Shown piece by piece: positions 8,800 through 18,400 of a stretch of DNA of 64,000 nucleotides (the first letter of the stretch is position 1; every line of letters begins with the position of its first letter). A model generated the notes under the pieces. That model was not told the origin of the DNA. It made no database searches and was given only the letters and a program-made list of their open reading frames with translations. A program made the translations under genes and the position numbers. This DNA is from CAWGGS01 sp046704745 (GTDB lineage: Bacteria; Desulfobacterota; Desulfobulbia; Desulfobulbales; Desulfocapsaceae). The stretch is taken from the NCBI GenBank assembly GCA_046704745.1, contig JBJKRL010000110.1:10409-74408 (forward strand), in the 5' to 3' direction.

Positions 8800-9368
8800 A
8801 CATCCTCCCCATCCATCTGTTCCTCTACCAGCAGGCCTTGACCGGTGTGCAGATAGGAAGGTTGCTTACGGGTCAGGATCATGACCAGATCATCCAAAAG
8901 CGACATACAGAGCAGGACAAGGCCTGCTAACATGGCTGCCTGGGGAATCCAGATGGGAACGGCAATCATTCCCGATGAAAGATCATGGTAGATATAGGAA
9001 TCATGGGTCAGACTTGCCGTATACCAGGTAAAATATAGGCATACGGCAAGACAGAAGCCAATCGACCATATCTCTGCCAATCGGCGTATTTTCTCCGGCA
9101 GATTTTCGAGAAGCAGGATAACCCGGATATGTCCACCCTGCCTTAAGGTATAAGCCAGAGAAAGAAAAGAGGCTGCAGCCAGCAGAAATCCGGTAAAATC
9201 GGCATAGGAGGGAATGGTCAGACCGATGGCACTGCCGGTAATAAGCATACTCAGACGGTCAATCAGATTAAGAGCCACCTGGGATACGACCAGTAGACAG
9301 ATCAGGCAGAGGCAGCATGCGGCAAGCCAGCACCCCAGCAAATACAAACCGTCCAGGAATTTCCGCAT
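8787..9368 (-). CDS. dctQ: TRAP transporter small permease, DctQ type
   Basis: This 193-aa protein has four hydrophobic helices, at about residues 10-35, 55-75, 95-115 and 135-160. The DctQ-like LRQGGHIRVILLLENLPEKIRR segment lies between helices two and three. It is the small membrane subunit of the TRAP complex, which holds DctM together. The order dctP-dctQ-dctM on the minus strand and the overlap with dctM indicate one operon. The ATG at 9368 has GGAGG 6 bases upstream. Confidence 0.92.
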   Translation of the reverse strand: MRKFLDGLYLLGCWLAACCLCLICLLVVSQVALNLIDRLSMLITGSAIGLTIPSYADFTGFLLAAASFLSLAYTLRQGGHIRVILLLENLPEKIRRLAEIWSIGFCLAVCLYFTWYTASLTHDSYIYHDLSSGMIAVPIWIPQAAMLAGLVLLCMSLLDDLVMILTRKQPSYLHTGQGLLVEEQMDGEDVCTR

Positions 9369-9416
9369 ACCGCCTCCTTCGAGTGGTTTTTCTTAGTAAA
9401 CGTTTATTGTTTTTCG

Positions 9417-10403
9417 TTACTTGCCTTCATAGGCCTTGAGCATGGCGGCTCCTTCAGGGCCAGCGGTTTTTCGCCAATCGACCAAGATCTCCTTGCCGAT
9501 TTTCTTCAAACCAGTCATCAGTTCAGGACTGGGAGTGACCACCTTCATGCCGTTTTCTTTAAGAATCGCTGTCTTGGCAGCGGTTTCTTTTTTACTCATC
9601 TCCCAGCCTCTGGCCTGGGCCTTTTTGGCGGCGGCAAGTACTGCCTCCTGGGTTTTCTTGTCTAGCTTCCGGAAGGCCCTAATGTTGACGACCACGATAT
9701 TTTTCGGCAGCCATGCTTGAATATCCGTATAATAATTGACGAAATCCCAGGCCTTGGAGTTGGCTCCCGTTGAGGGCGAGGTGATCATTGCTTCGACCTG
9801 TCCGGTGGCGAATGCCTGGGGGATGTCCGGTACTTCCACCTGCGTGGGGGCTGCTCCGATTTTGTTAGCAAAGAGTTCCAGGGTGGCGTTGTAGGCTCTG
9901 AACTTGATGCCCTTTAAATCATCTACGGTGTTGATGGGTTTTTTGGTATACAGACCCTGTGGGGGCCAGGGAACAGAAAAGAGGGGCATCAGACCTTGTT
10001 TGTTGAGGAGTTTCGTAATTACGGGGCGTTGTGCATCCCAGAGTTTTTGGGCTTCATCGTAATTGGTGGCCAGAAAAGGCAGGGAATCGGCCCCGAAAAC
10101 CGGATTTTCGTTGGAGAGTGTTGATAGGAAAAATTCTCCGATGGGGACCTGCCCACCTCGGACCGCATTCTTTATTTCCGAATGCTTGAACAGGGAACCG
10201 GCGGAGTGGACCTTTATCTGCAAGGCACCTCCGGTTGCCTTGGCCACGTCGTCGGCAAACATCATGATGTTCTGGGTATGAAAGGTCTTGTCGGGATATG
10301 GGGTCGGCATATCCCAGGTGGTGGCGGCCCTTGCCGCAAGACCCATTCCAAGTCCGATAACCAAAGAAGCAAATGTCACCAATGTCTTTTTCCGCAGGTT
10401 CAT
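9417..10403 (-). CDS. dctP: TRAP transporter solute-binding protein, DctP type
   Basis: This 328-aa periplasmic protein has a signal peptide (residues 1-26, ending ARAAT). The DctP fold shows in HSAGSLFKHSEIKNAVRGGQV near residue 69, the KGIKFRAYN segment near 163 that carries the conserved carboxylate-binding Arg, and PQAFATGQVEAMITSPSTG near 195. It captures the ligand and delivers it to DctQM. The ATG at 10403 is chosen for its GGAGG and the normal signal peptide; an ATG five codons up lies within that ribosome site. It is the first gene of the operon, transcribed divergently from the hydantoinase/oxoprolinase across a 266-base promoter region. Confidence 0.94.
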   Translation of the reverse strand: MNLRKKTLVTFASLVIGLGMGLAARAATTWDMPTPYPDKTFHTQNIMMFADDVAKATGGALQIKVHSAGSLFKHSEIKNAVRGGQVPIGEFFLSTLSNENPVFGADSLPFLATNYDEAQKLWDAQRPVITKLLNKQGLMPLFSVPWPPQGLYTKKPINTVDDLKGIKFRAYNATLELFANKIGAAPTQVEVPDIPQAFATGQVEAMITSPSTGANSKAWDFVNYYTDIQAWLPKNIVVVNIRAFRKLDKKTQEAVLAAAKKAQARGWEMSKKETAAKTAILKENGMKVVTPSPELMTGLKKIGKEILVDWRKTAGPEGAAMLKAYEGK

Positions 10404-10501
10404 CTTGTCTTCCTCCAAATGAGTTGATTTGTTTTTAATCCCGACCTTCCCTGAGTCAACATGCGATAACCCGATTGTACCTTTTAGTGTAACCGGTAAG
10501 G

Positions 10502-10521
10502 CATCATTGTAAATAATGATG
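10502..10521. promoter_or_regulatory. Perfect 7-bp inverted repeat, candidate operator
   Basis: CATCATT and AATGATG are exact reverse complements separated by six bases. The site lies 98 bases upstream of the dctP start and inside the divergent promoter region. Size and symmetry fit a MarR-type dimer site, but the assignment is inference. Confidence 0.45.
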
Positions 10522-10554
10522 TTGACTTTTTCGTCCTTCCCTGCAACTATTTCA

Positions 10555-10576
10555 TATTGACAACATTTTGTCGATA
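10555..10576. promoter_or_regulatory. TATTGACAA/TTGTCGATA palindrome, candidate operator
   Basis: Nine-base arms match in 8 of 9 positions with a 4-base spacer. The repeat lies 93 bases upstream of the oxoprolinase start. A further TTGTCA half-site follows near 10598. It is a second candidate site for the MarR-type regulator at 6937-7494. Confidence 0.45.
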
Positions 10577-10669
10577 AAAAATCATTGTTTTATTTGAAAT
10601 TGTCAGTGCAAATCGTATAATTATTGTTTTTTTGTAATAATTACCAGCAAGATACGGTAGGGAGGAAGC

Positions 10670-13600
10670 ATGGCGCAATGGCAGATATGGATCGATCGGG
10701 GGGGGACCTTCACCGATATTGTGGCCAAAAAACCTGATGGCAGCCTCGTAACCCATAAGCTTTTATCGGAAAATCCAGAAAAATATCAAGATGCAGCCGT
10801 CCAGGGGGTTCGCGACATACTCGGTCTGGCACCAGGTGAGGCCATACCGGAGACGATCGGAGCCGTCAAGATGGGAACCACGGTGGCCACCAATGCCCTG
10901 CTGGAACGAAAAGGCGATAGAACCCTTTTGCTCACCACAAAAGGGTTTGGAGATGCCCTGCGGATCGGGTATCAGAACCGGCCCGAACTCTTTGCCCGTC
11001 ATATCATTCTGCCCGAGATGCTCTACGAAGAGGTTGTCGAGGTCCCGGAACGCATTTCGGCTCAAGGAGGAATACTTCTTCCACTTGACGAGGAAGTGGC
11101 GGCAAAAGGAATGAAAAGGGCTTTTGCCCGTGGAGTCAGGGCGGTGGCCATCTCGTTTATGCACGGCTACCGCTATCCGCAGCATGAAGAGCAGGCGGCG
11201 GCCATTGCCCGTGAGATCGGCTATACCCAGATCTCCGTGGGGCACCTGGTCAGCCCCCTGATGAAGCTGGTATCCCGTGGCGACACCACTGTGGCAGACG
11301 CCTACCTCTCTCCCATTCTCAGACGGTATGTCGATCAGGTGGCAGACCAACTTGGCGCCTCGGAGAAACGCAGGCCGAGGCTGATGTTCATGCAGTCCAA
11401 CGGCGGCCTGACCGATGCCGGCCTTTTCCAGGGAAAAGACGCCGTTTTTTCCGGCCCGGCTGGAGGAGTCGTGGGCATGGTCAAGACCGGCATCATGGCC
11501 GGTTTTACCAAGCTCATCGGGTTTGACATGGGCGGCACTTCAACCGATGTTGCCCATTATAACGGCGAATACGAGCGCAGCTTCGAGACTGTGATTGCAG
11601 GTGTCCGCATGCGAGCGCCCATGATGCATATCCACACGGTGGCAGCAGGAGGCGGTTCCATCCTCTTCTTTGGCGGCAGGCGGTATCGGGTCGGGCCGCA
11701 GTCGGCCGGAGCCGCCCCCGGACCCGCCTGTTATCGGCGGGGCGGACCGCTTACGGTAACTGATTGCAATGTCATGCTGGGCAGGATTCAGCCCCGATAT
11801 TTTCCCCATGTCTTCGGTCCTGACGCCGATCAAGCCCTGGATGCCGAGGTGGTCCACAAGGAGTTTTTGGCTCTTGCCAAAACCATTGCCGCAGAAACCG
11901 GTCTGCCCTGTCAGAGCCCGGAAATGGTGGCCATGGGGTTTTTGCGCATTGCAGTCGAGAACATGGCCAATGCCATTAAAAAGATATCGGTGCAGCGGGG
12001 GTACGATGTCACCGGTTATACCCTCAACTGTTTCGGCGGCGCCGGCGGTCAACATGCCTGTATGGTTGCCGATGCCCTGGGTATGAAACGGGTCTTTCTT
12101 CATCCCTTTGCCGGCGTTCTCTCCGCTTACGGCATGGGGCTTGCCGACATCAGAGCCATGCGCGAGAGGCATCTTGAATATGCCTTTGCCCCCGATGCAT
12201 TGCCGGAAATAGATGCGGTCTGCCAAAGTCTTGCCAAAGAGGTGGTGGATGAACTCCTATCCCAGGAGATCGATGCCGGAAAAATTCAGGTCATCCGCAA
12301 GGCCCTTATCCGCTATCAAGGGACGGACACGGCCTTGCCTGTCGATATCACGCACTATGAAGAGATGATTGCCGTCTTTGAACAGGCGCACCGGCAACGT
12401 TTCGGCTTCATTTCCCGGGACAGAGATTTGGTGGTGGAGGCGGTTTCCATCGAGGCGGTGGGCAACCTGGAGACGGTAACCGATAGAAAATATCCCACAG
12501 GAGACGAAACCACTAAAGAACCCCTTTGCCATGACAAGGTGTTCATGGTGAGTGATGGAAAAACGCATGAGACGCCTCTGTTCCTGCGGGAGAAGGTGCA
12601 GCCGGGCCAGCGCATCACAGGACCTGCCGTTATCGTCGAAGCGACCGGCACGGTGGTGGTGGAGACAGGCTGGGCCGCCACCGTCACCACTCATGATCAC
12701 CTTATTCTCGAACGCTATCTGCCTCGGCCGGAGGTGCGGGCGGTCGGAACCTCGGTCGACCCGGTGATGCTTGAAGTTTTCAACAATCTGTTCATGTCGA
12801 TTGCCGAACAGATGGGAGCAACCCTTGCCAATACCGCCTATTCAGTCAACATCAAGGAACGGCTCGATTTTTCCTGTGCCCTTTTCGATACTCGCGGCAA
12901 TCTAATCGCCAACGCCCCGCATGTACCGGTGCATCTTGGTTCCATGGGAGAGGCGGTCAGAACGGTCATCAGGGAAAATTCGATGACCATGCGGCCGGGA
13001 AATGTTTATATGCTGAACGCCCCCTACAACGGTGGGACCCATTTGCCGGATGTGACTGTTATTACTCCTGTTTTTTCAGAAAGCGGAAAGAAAGTCCTTT
13101 TCTATGTCGGCTCCCGGGGGCATCACGCAGATATCGGCGGCCGGACCCCCGGTTCGTCACCGCCTGACAGTCGGCACATTGAGGAGGAAGGGGTCTTGAT
13201 TGATAATTTCCTGTTGGTGGAAGAGGGAGTGCTTCGTGAACGTGAAACCCGCAAGCTGTTAGCCCAAGGCCTGTATCCCTGTCGGAATATCGATCAGAAT
13301 ATGGCTGATCTCACCGCCCAGATCGCAGCCAACGAAACCGGGCTAAGAGAGCTTGCCAAGATGACGGCAACATTCGGAATCGATAGCGTCCACGCCTATA
13401 TGCAGCACGTCCAGGACAATGCCGAAGAGTCGGTGCGCAAGGTTCTCGATGTCCTGCAGGACGGAAGCTTCACCTATCCGATGGACGGTGGACGTACCAT
13501 TCAGGTAAGCATCGCCGTGGACAGAAAAAAAAGGGAGGCCGTCATTGATTTCACCGGCACATCACCTCAGAGCGATGGCAACTACAATGCACCGACGGCT

Positions 13601-14299
13601 GTCTGCAAGGCAGCGGTGTTGTACGTTTTCAGGACCCTTGTCGCCGACAATATCCCTTTAAACGAAGGTTGTATGAAACCGCTGAAGCTTATAATTCCGG
13701 CTAAGACCATAATCAGCCCGGAATATCCGGCAGCTGTTATTGCCGGCAATACCGAGGTCTCGCAGGCGATAACCGATGCCTTGTTCGGAGCCCTGGGTGT
13801 GCTTGCCTCCTCACAGGGAACCATGAACAATTTCGTTTACGGCAATGCCAGTTTTCAGAACTATGAGACCATCTGTGGCGGAACCGGCGCCGGTCCCGAT
13901 CATCCGGGGACCAGCGCCGTGCACAGTCATATGACCAACACGCGGATGACAGATCCGGAGGTGGTTGAGTGGCGTTTCCCTGTTCGGGTTGATTGGTTTG
14001 GTCTTCGCCATGGCTCAGGGGGGAGAGGAAAGTACAACGGCGGGGACGGAGTGGTAAGGAAAATCCGTTTTCTCGAATCGGTGACGGTCACCGTCCTGTC
14101 CTCGCACAGGGAGACAAAACCCTATGGGATGGCCGGAGGAGAGGCGGGAGAAAGAGGGGAAAACAGCGTGCTCCGGGCCGACGGTTCGGTTGTCCGCTTG
14201 CAAGGCAACGACGAGATAGAGCTTGGGCCGGGAGACGTCTTTGTGATCAAAACTCCGGGTGGAGGCGGTTACGGCCCGCCATCCGGACGGATTCCCTGA
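10670..14299 (+). CDS. Fused HyuA-HyuB hydantoinase / 5-oxoprolinase
   Basis: This 1209-aa protein fuses an ATP-dependent HyuA half (about residues 1-690) to a HyuB half (about 700-1209), as in ATP-hydrolysing 5-oxoprolinases. The HyuA half shows an N-terminal DRGGTFTDIV phosphate loop, MGTTVATNALLERKG near 65 and GFDMGGTSTDVAHY near 285, all features of the actin-like ATPase fold. The HyuB half begins at DPVMLEVFNNLFMSIAEQMG and contains HLPDVTVITPVF and GGGGYGPP near the end. These enzymes open 5-oxoproline or hydantoin rings using ATP, and the sequence does not settle the substrate. It is divergent from a TRAP operon, which probably imports the ring compound. The ATG has AGGGAGG upstream. 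Confidence 0.9.
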   Translation: MAQWQIWIDRGGTFTDIVAKKPDGSLVTHKLLSENPEKYQDAAVQGVRDILGLAPGEAIPETIGAVKMGTTVATNALLERKGDRTLLLTTKGFGDALRIGYQNRPELFARHIILPEMLYEEVVEVPERISAQGGILLPLDEEVAAKGMKRAFARGVRAVAISFMHGYRYPQHEEQAAAIAREIGYTQISVGHLVSPLMKLVSRGDTTVADAYLSPILRRYVDQVADQLGASEKRRPRLMFMQSNGGLTDAGLFQGKDAVFSGPAGGVVGMVKTGIMAGFTKLIGFDMGGTSTDVAHYNGEYERSFETVIAGVRMRAPMMHIHTVAAGGGSILFFGGRRYRVGPQSAGAAPGPACYRRGGPLTVTDCNVMLGRIQPRYFPHVFGPDADQALDAEVVHKEFLALAKTIAAETGLPCQSPEMVAMGFLRIAVENMANAIKKISVQRGYDVTGYTLNCFGGAGGQHACMVADALGMKRVFLHPFAGVLSAYGMGLADIRAMRERHLEYAFAPDALPEIDAVCQSLAKEVVDELLSQEIDAGKIQVIRKALIRYQGTDTALPVDITHYEEMIAVFEQAHRQRFGFISRDRDLVVEAVSIEAVGNLETVTDRKYPTGDETTKEPLCHDKVFMVSDGKTHETPLFLREKVQPGQRITGPAVIVEATGTVVVETGWAATVTTHDHLILERYLPRPEVRAVGTSVDPVMLEVFNNLFMSIAEQMGATLANTAYSVNIKERLDFSCALFDTRGNLIANAPHVPVHLGSMGEAVRTVIRENSMTMRPGNVYMLNAPYNGGTHLPDVTVITPVFSESGKKVLFYVGSRGHHADIGGRTPGSSPPDSRHIEEEGVLIDNFLLVEEGVLRERETRKLLAQGLYPCRNIDQNMADLTAQIAANETGLRELAKMTATFGIDSVHAYMQHVQDNAEESVRKVLDVLQDGSFTYPMDGGRTIQVSIAVDRKKREAVIDFTGTSPQSDGNYNAPTAVCKAAVLYVFRTLVADNIPLNEGCMKPLKLIIPAKTIISPEYPAAVIAGNTEVSQAITDALFGALGVLASSQGTMNNFVYGNASFQNYETICGGTGAGPDHPGTSAVHSHMTNTRMTDPEVVEWRFPVRVDWFGLRHGSGGRGKYNGGDGVVRKIRFLESVTVTVLSSHRETKPYGMAGGEAGERGENSVLRADGSVVRLQGNDEIELGPGDVFVIKTPGGGGYGPPSGRIP

Positions 14300-14323
14300 A
14301 GGTCGTTTAGAGTCGAATATTCC

Positions 14324-15742
14324 TTATTTAATCCTTTTCAGAGCCTGCTCAAGATCGGCGATGATATCATCCGGATGTTCGGCACCGACGCAGAGGCGGA
14401 CCATATTGGGCGGAATGCCGGCCAGAATTCGTCCAGCTTTCCCTTGCTGCTGATGGGTTGAGATCGCGGGGATGGTAGCAACGCTTTTGATCCGTCCCAA
14501 GTCAGTGGCCCGCCAGATGCGCTGCAGGTTGTCAAAGAAGGACCGCGCTTTTTCAGCACCGCCTTTGACGCAGAACGACATCAGGTGGCCGTAGCGGTTG
14601 ACCGGATTGCCGTACTGCTCGTCGAATTCGGCATCAACCAGCCACATATAACGGCTAGCAAGTTCATGATTCCTATGGTTTGGCAGCCCCAGGTATTCCA
14701 CTTGGTCCACCTCCGGGCATCTCTCGAGAAATTGTGCGACCTTCATTGTATTTCGGCTCATCAGGTCCATTTTTGAGCGCAGGGTCCGGATGTCGTTGAG
14801 ACTCATGACCGCCTGGAGCGGGTGGAGATTCGGACCGAAATCGCGATTCTGCAGGTACTTGACGGAAAGCGAGAAATCGGCCTTGAGGTCGTTGTTGTCG
14901 ATATCGCTGATAAGATTTTTACGGGCGATCACCGCACCGCAGATACCAAAACCGCTGCTGGTCAGGCTTTTGGTCACCGACTGGACGACGATATCGGCAC
15001 CGTGGCAGATGGGTCTGAGCAAGGCCGGGGTGGCAATGGTCGAGTCGCAGATAAGGGGCAGGGAATGACTGTGAGCCAGGTCGGCCACGGCCTGGATGTC
15101 GAAAAAGCCCTGCTGAGGGTTGCTGGGGAGTTCGCCGTAGAGAAAGCGGGTGTTTTGATCAATTTTTGAGGCCCATTCGTCGAGATTGGTGGCATCGAGA
15201 ACCCAGCGGCATTCGATATTGCGCTGCTGCATGAACCGGACTGTGAACTGCTGAAAGGTGCCGCCGTAACACTGGGCTGTGGCCACGAAATTGCACGGCT
15301 CTCCCGCCTTCTTTCGCACCTCGAGAAAAGGCTGAACGGCGGTCATGATTGCCGCCATACCTGACGAGGTCGAGCAGCATGAGGTCTCGCCGTCAAAGCC
15401 GTATCCTTCCAGAAGAGCCAACGTCCATTCATAGTAGTAGGTGGAGGGGTTGGCTATCCGCGAATAGCACCAGGTCGGGATTTTGTAGGCCAGAGCGGCC
15501 GCCATCTCATCGGAGTCGGAATAAGCCTGAGAGGTGGACATAAAAATGGGTTCGATGATTGCGCCCTGATAGTCCTTGATCGCATCGGTGACCGAATAGA
15601 GGCCATGCACGGCAATGGTATCGAATTTCCAGTTTTTTACCACCTCATGGATATACCGGTCTCGCTCGGCCAGATACCGGTTGTTCTGGTCGATGTAGTT
15701 TTGCATCCCCTTTGTAATTTCAACGTTATCGTTTTTGGACAC
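14324..15742 (-). CDS. Cys/Met metabolism PLP-dependent enzyme
   Basis: This 472-aa fold-type I PLP enzyme belongs to the cystathionine gamma-synthase / methionine gamma-lyase / O-acetylhomoserine sulfhydrylase superfamily. The PLP lysine sits in VVQSVTKSLTSSGFGICGA near residue 280. Other visible features are a YSRIANPSTYYYEW segment near 93 that binds phosphate and substrate, SCCSTSSGMAAI near 121, and LICDSTIATP near 235. It is longer than typical family members (380-430 aa) because of an N-terminal extension of about 40 residues. The GTG start is supported by a perfect AGGAGG six bases upstream. Which reaction it performs cannot be decided here. It converges with the oxoprolinase gene, 24 bases apart. 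Confidence 0.88.
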   Translation of the reverse strand: MSKNDNVEITKGMQNYIDQNNRYLAERDRYIHEVVKNWKFDTIAVHGLYSVTDAIKDYQGAIIEPIFMSTSQAYSDSDEMAAALAYKIPTWCYSRIANPSTYYYEWTLALLEGYGFDGETSCCSTSSGMAAIMTAVQPFLEVRKKAGEPCNFVATAQCYGGTFQQFTVRFMQQRNIECRWVLDATNLDEWASKIDQNTRFLYGELPSNPQQGFFDIQAVADLAHSHSLPLICDSTIATPALLRPICHGADIVVQSVTKSLTSSGFGICGAVIARKNLISDIDNNDLKADFSLSVKYLQNRDFGPNLHPLQAVMSLNDIRTLRSKMDLMSRNTMKVAQFLERCPEVDQVEYLGLPNHRNHELASRYMWLVDAEFDEQYGNPVNRYGHLMSFCVKGGAEKARSFFDNLQRIWRATDLGRIKSVATIPAISTHQQQGKAGRILAGIPPNMVRLCVGAEHPDDIIADLEQALKRIK

Positions 15743-15877
15743 GGCTTTCCTCCTTGGAAGAAATCAGGATGACAGCAACATGAGAACGTCGTACTTGAGA
15801 TATTGTATCATATCGATGGGGGAAGGCGAGAGATGTTTTGAAAACGGGAAAGGCCATACAGCGAGACTTTCAAGGTC

Positions 15878-16307
15878 TAACCCGGATTTCTCATCAGTTC
15901 AGTCGGTGTCATGTTCGAGGTTTTTAAAATGAACTATACTTGGCTATGTTTATTGCCAAATGTGAAGACGATGACGCTGCCCGGACTGATACCCCAAGAC
16001 TTCTTGCAGTGGGTCTTTGGTGAGCACTGTGTAATTTGTAAATTCAATTGTTTTACAAAATATTTCGTCCTTTCTGAGCGACAGAAAAATTGACACAGTG
16101 TTTATCCGAAAATGGGTCAGAGCTGAGAGGCAACCTTTTCACGGGACGCCATAAACCCTTCCCTGGGGGCCAAAACCTGCGTCATCCGGGCTGAGGGACA
16201 CCCATGGAAAGGTTACCCCTCAACTCCTAAGCATTGCGATCGTCTCAATTTTCATCGTTTGTTGTGCTCGCACCGCGAGAATGGACGTTCATGAGAAATC
16301 CTGGCTA
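15878..16307. repeat. Family 1 repeat element, copy A
   Basis: The left end (15878-15894, TAACCCGGATTTCTCAT) and right end (16291-16307, ATGAGAAATCCTGGCTA) form a terminal inverted repeat of about 17 bases. The interior (16011-16307) matches the other copies at 23613, 31389 and 32109, including a GACACAGTGTTTATCCGAAA block and a TTGTTGTGCTCG...GGACGTTCATGAG block. It holds no open frame worth calling. It looks like a non-autonomous transposable element or an old composite of several. Confidence 0.7.
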
Positions 16308-16398
16308 AAGTGATGCCCAGCGGGCCTCCGCCAGGCTTCCGTGAGCGATGACCTTCGATTCCCGTGCAATATAAGAGATATCTTGAATTGGATGAACC
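16308..16398. repeat. Family 2 repeat element, right-end fragment
   Basis: This segment directly abuts the family 1 copy. It carries the conserved GCGGGCCTCCGC block and the right terminus TTGAATTGGATGAACC seen in the complete family 2 copy at 40126-40304. The left terminus GGTTCATCC is absent, so this copy is truncated, perhaps by the family 1 insertion. Confidence 0.6.
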
Positions 16399-16400
16399 AT

Positions 16401-16446
16401 AAAAAAAGGCGGCCGGTTTCCCTTTGATCAAGGGAAACGGCCGCCT
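16401..16446 (-). terminator. Strong rho-independent terminator of satP
   Basis: Read on the minus strand, the long GC-rich stem GGCGGCCGTTTCCCTT...AAGGGAAACCGGCCGCC (16445-16408) is followed by seven T residues (16407-16401). The stem is about 17 bp with one bulge. It lies about 100 bases beyond the satP stop codon. Confidence 0.9.
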
Positions 16447-16543
16447 CTTACCAAGGCATATGCCGAAATTATGTGTCGATCAATCAGCTTTTCTTTTTTT
16501 AGTCTGCTTTTGATCGATTGTGGTTATGTTTAAACCGGCACGA

Positions 16544-17134
16544 TTAATTGTTGGGTTTAATCCATGGTCCACCAACCGGCAGTTTAATTCCGGATTCGGC
16601 AGCAACAGCAACAGCCATCAGGTACCAGGCGAGCAGGGCACAGACAATCAGGTCCCAGGCGGCGAAAGTACCGGCTGCTGCATTTTCATACAACTCTTTC
16701 AGATCCAAGCCGATGAAACCAATAACGAGGGTTCCGAACAGGAGGATAAGAGCAGTATGATGATATAAGGAGATTAGGAAAAGAATGATGGTGAACAGTG
16801 TCCAGACAACCAGGAATATTCCCAGTGCGTGTCCGTCAAACTTCAAGACCGGATAGGCTTTGACAATTTCGGCATTGGTACCGAAAATAGCAAATAAACA
16901 AAGGGAGATCCAGAAGGCTCCATAAGCGGTAAAGGCGCAGAAGCCGAAATTATTTCCTGTCTTGAATTCCAGCAAGCCCGCAACCAATTGGGCGCTTCCA
17001 CCAAAAGCTAAACCGATCCATAATACAGGGGCAAGGCCGACCCAGCCGAGATTATGAAACTGCAAAATCAACGTCGTCATACCGAAGCCGCCAAGACCTA
17101 CAACTGCCGGATTACCTAATTTTGTTTCTGCCAT
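16544..17134 (-). CDS. satP: GPR1/FUN34/YaaH (SatP) family acetate transporter
   Basis: This 196-aa membrane protein has six hydrophobic helices and begins with the family signature NPAVVGLGGFGMTTLILQFHN at residues 8-28. Family members carry acetate or succinate across the inner membrane with protons; acetate is plausible here because incomplete lactate oxidation yields acetate. The ATG at 17134 has GAGAGG upstream. It is a single-gene transcript ended by the terminator at 16401-16446. The long upstream region (17135-18400) may hold complex control. Confidence 0.93.
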   Translation of the reverse strand: MAETKLGNPAVVGLGGFGMTTLILQFHNLGWVGLAPVLWIGLAFGGSAQLVAGLLEFKTGNNFGFCAFTAYGAFWISLCLFAIFGTNAEIVKAYPVLKFDGHALGIFLVVWTLFTIILFLISLYHHTALILLFGTLVIGFIGLDLKELYENAAAGTFAAWDLIVCALLAWYLMAVAVAAESGIKLPVGGPWIKPNN

Positions 17135-18400
17135 CTTATTCGCCCTCTCTTGAATGTTTTTTTATGTTACTGCATCAAGCACGCGGAGAAGAAGGATTCC
17201 CCTCCGTGTAGTCTTCAACAAAACAGCATTCATAGAAGAAAGGAAAGTGTATTTCGTTTGCGGCGGACGAATCAAATATCGTTCCCCATTCTTCTCTTTC
17301 CTACTTTTTGTCATCACCTCCATTGTTAGTGTTTTAAATACACCGCATCCTTGCCGAATTCAGCTTCCGGAAAACCAATCTTAGGATTGATATGCAGCCA
17401 AGATGGTTATAGTCCCGGCCTCGTATGGATCAATCTCCCGATTTCGGCTGTTTTCACTTCCGGTACTGAAAACTGTATATATAACTTCAAGGATATTTTG
17501 TATGCGATAGGGTGGGAAACAGATTTTGCGAAGGAGAACTCCATCCTTAATGAATGAGGGATGGAAAAACGTTCTTTGCGGGAAGAATAGAACCGGGTCT
17601 GTCGATAAAAAACGACAGATTCCTAGGAGGAAGCAGGTAGAATAAACTATGAGAATGATAAAAAACAATTCGCACATTTTTTGAAACCTTCTGCCGTGAA
17701 CACTCGTTACCGATCGATTTTCGACCGGCAGGAAAGGGTCCTATTTTTTAGGATGTTCTAAAAAGCGCCTGTTTTCATGATCAAATTCATCTAATAGACC
17801 CCTACGTAACATAAAAAATTTTAAAGTGCAATTTTTTTTTCACATGCACTCTTGGTCGAAAAAATGTTGTATAGCGGAACACTTGACAACCTTTGACAGG
17901 AAAAAACCGCTTGCTGATTTCTCTTCAATCTGGTCATATCTGGATGATAGAGCGTATGTTTTCCTTTTTGTAGGAGCATAATGAATTGTGATGTTTAAAT
18001 ATATTTTGAAGGGAAGCTTAACTTATGACTAGGATCGGAAAAAATGATGGTGCGCCTTAATTGAAGAATAATGTTACTGGGCAGAATTGTAAAAAAAACT
18101 ATAGGAAATACAATTTGCTAACTGCCCGAAAAAATGGAGTAAAAATTTTCAATCTGTTGCTTATGATAGAATCCGTTGGGAGCTGTAAAATTGTCGGCAA
18201 CAAAACCAACTCCTCAAATCGGTTGTACGGTTGCTTCGATGTGGGTGAAAACAAGTTGAAGCCCAAAGATCCTTATGTTATTCTTTGTTGTTAAAAGGTC
18301 TGGTGAGGTTGTTTTCCGGGGGTGGGCGATCAGGCCTGGTTGACAAGAGAGGTTTTGGTTTAGAAAATCCTGCTATTTTCAGGTTCCCGGAGGGAATGAA
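17135..18400. other. Long AT-rich intergenic region without clear gene
   Basis: This 1.27-kb spacer separates divergent satP and the diguanylate cyclase gene. It is AT-rich, and its short frames have poor composition and no ribosome site. A CTGTCG/CGACAG inverted repeat with an 8-base A-rich spacer lies at 17599-17618. A minus-strand frame of about 55 codons lies between roughly 17310 and 17165, but its only ribosome site is two bases from its ATG. It may hold the remains of a lost gene or a non-coding RNA. I cannot name anything in it. Confidence 0.5.

Noticed and set aside
17165..17320. Minus-strand frame of about 55 codons upstream of satP
   Set aside because: The GGAGG lies only two bases before its ATG and the product has no recognisable feature; kept only as a note in the intergenic entry.
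18061..18294. Plus-strand frame of 77 codons before the diguanylate cyclase
   Set aside because: It starts with TTG without a ribosome site and has biased Lys/Asn-rich composition typical of AT-rich spacer.
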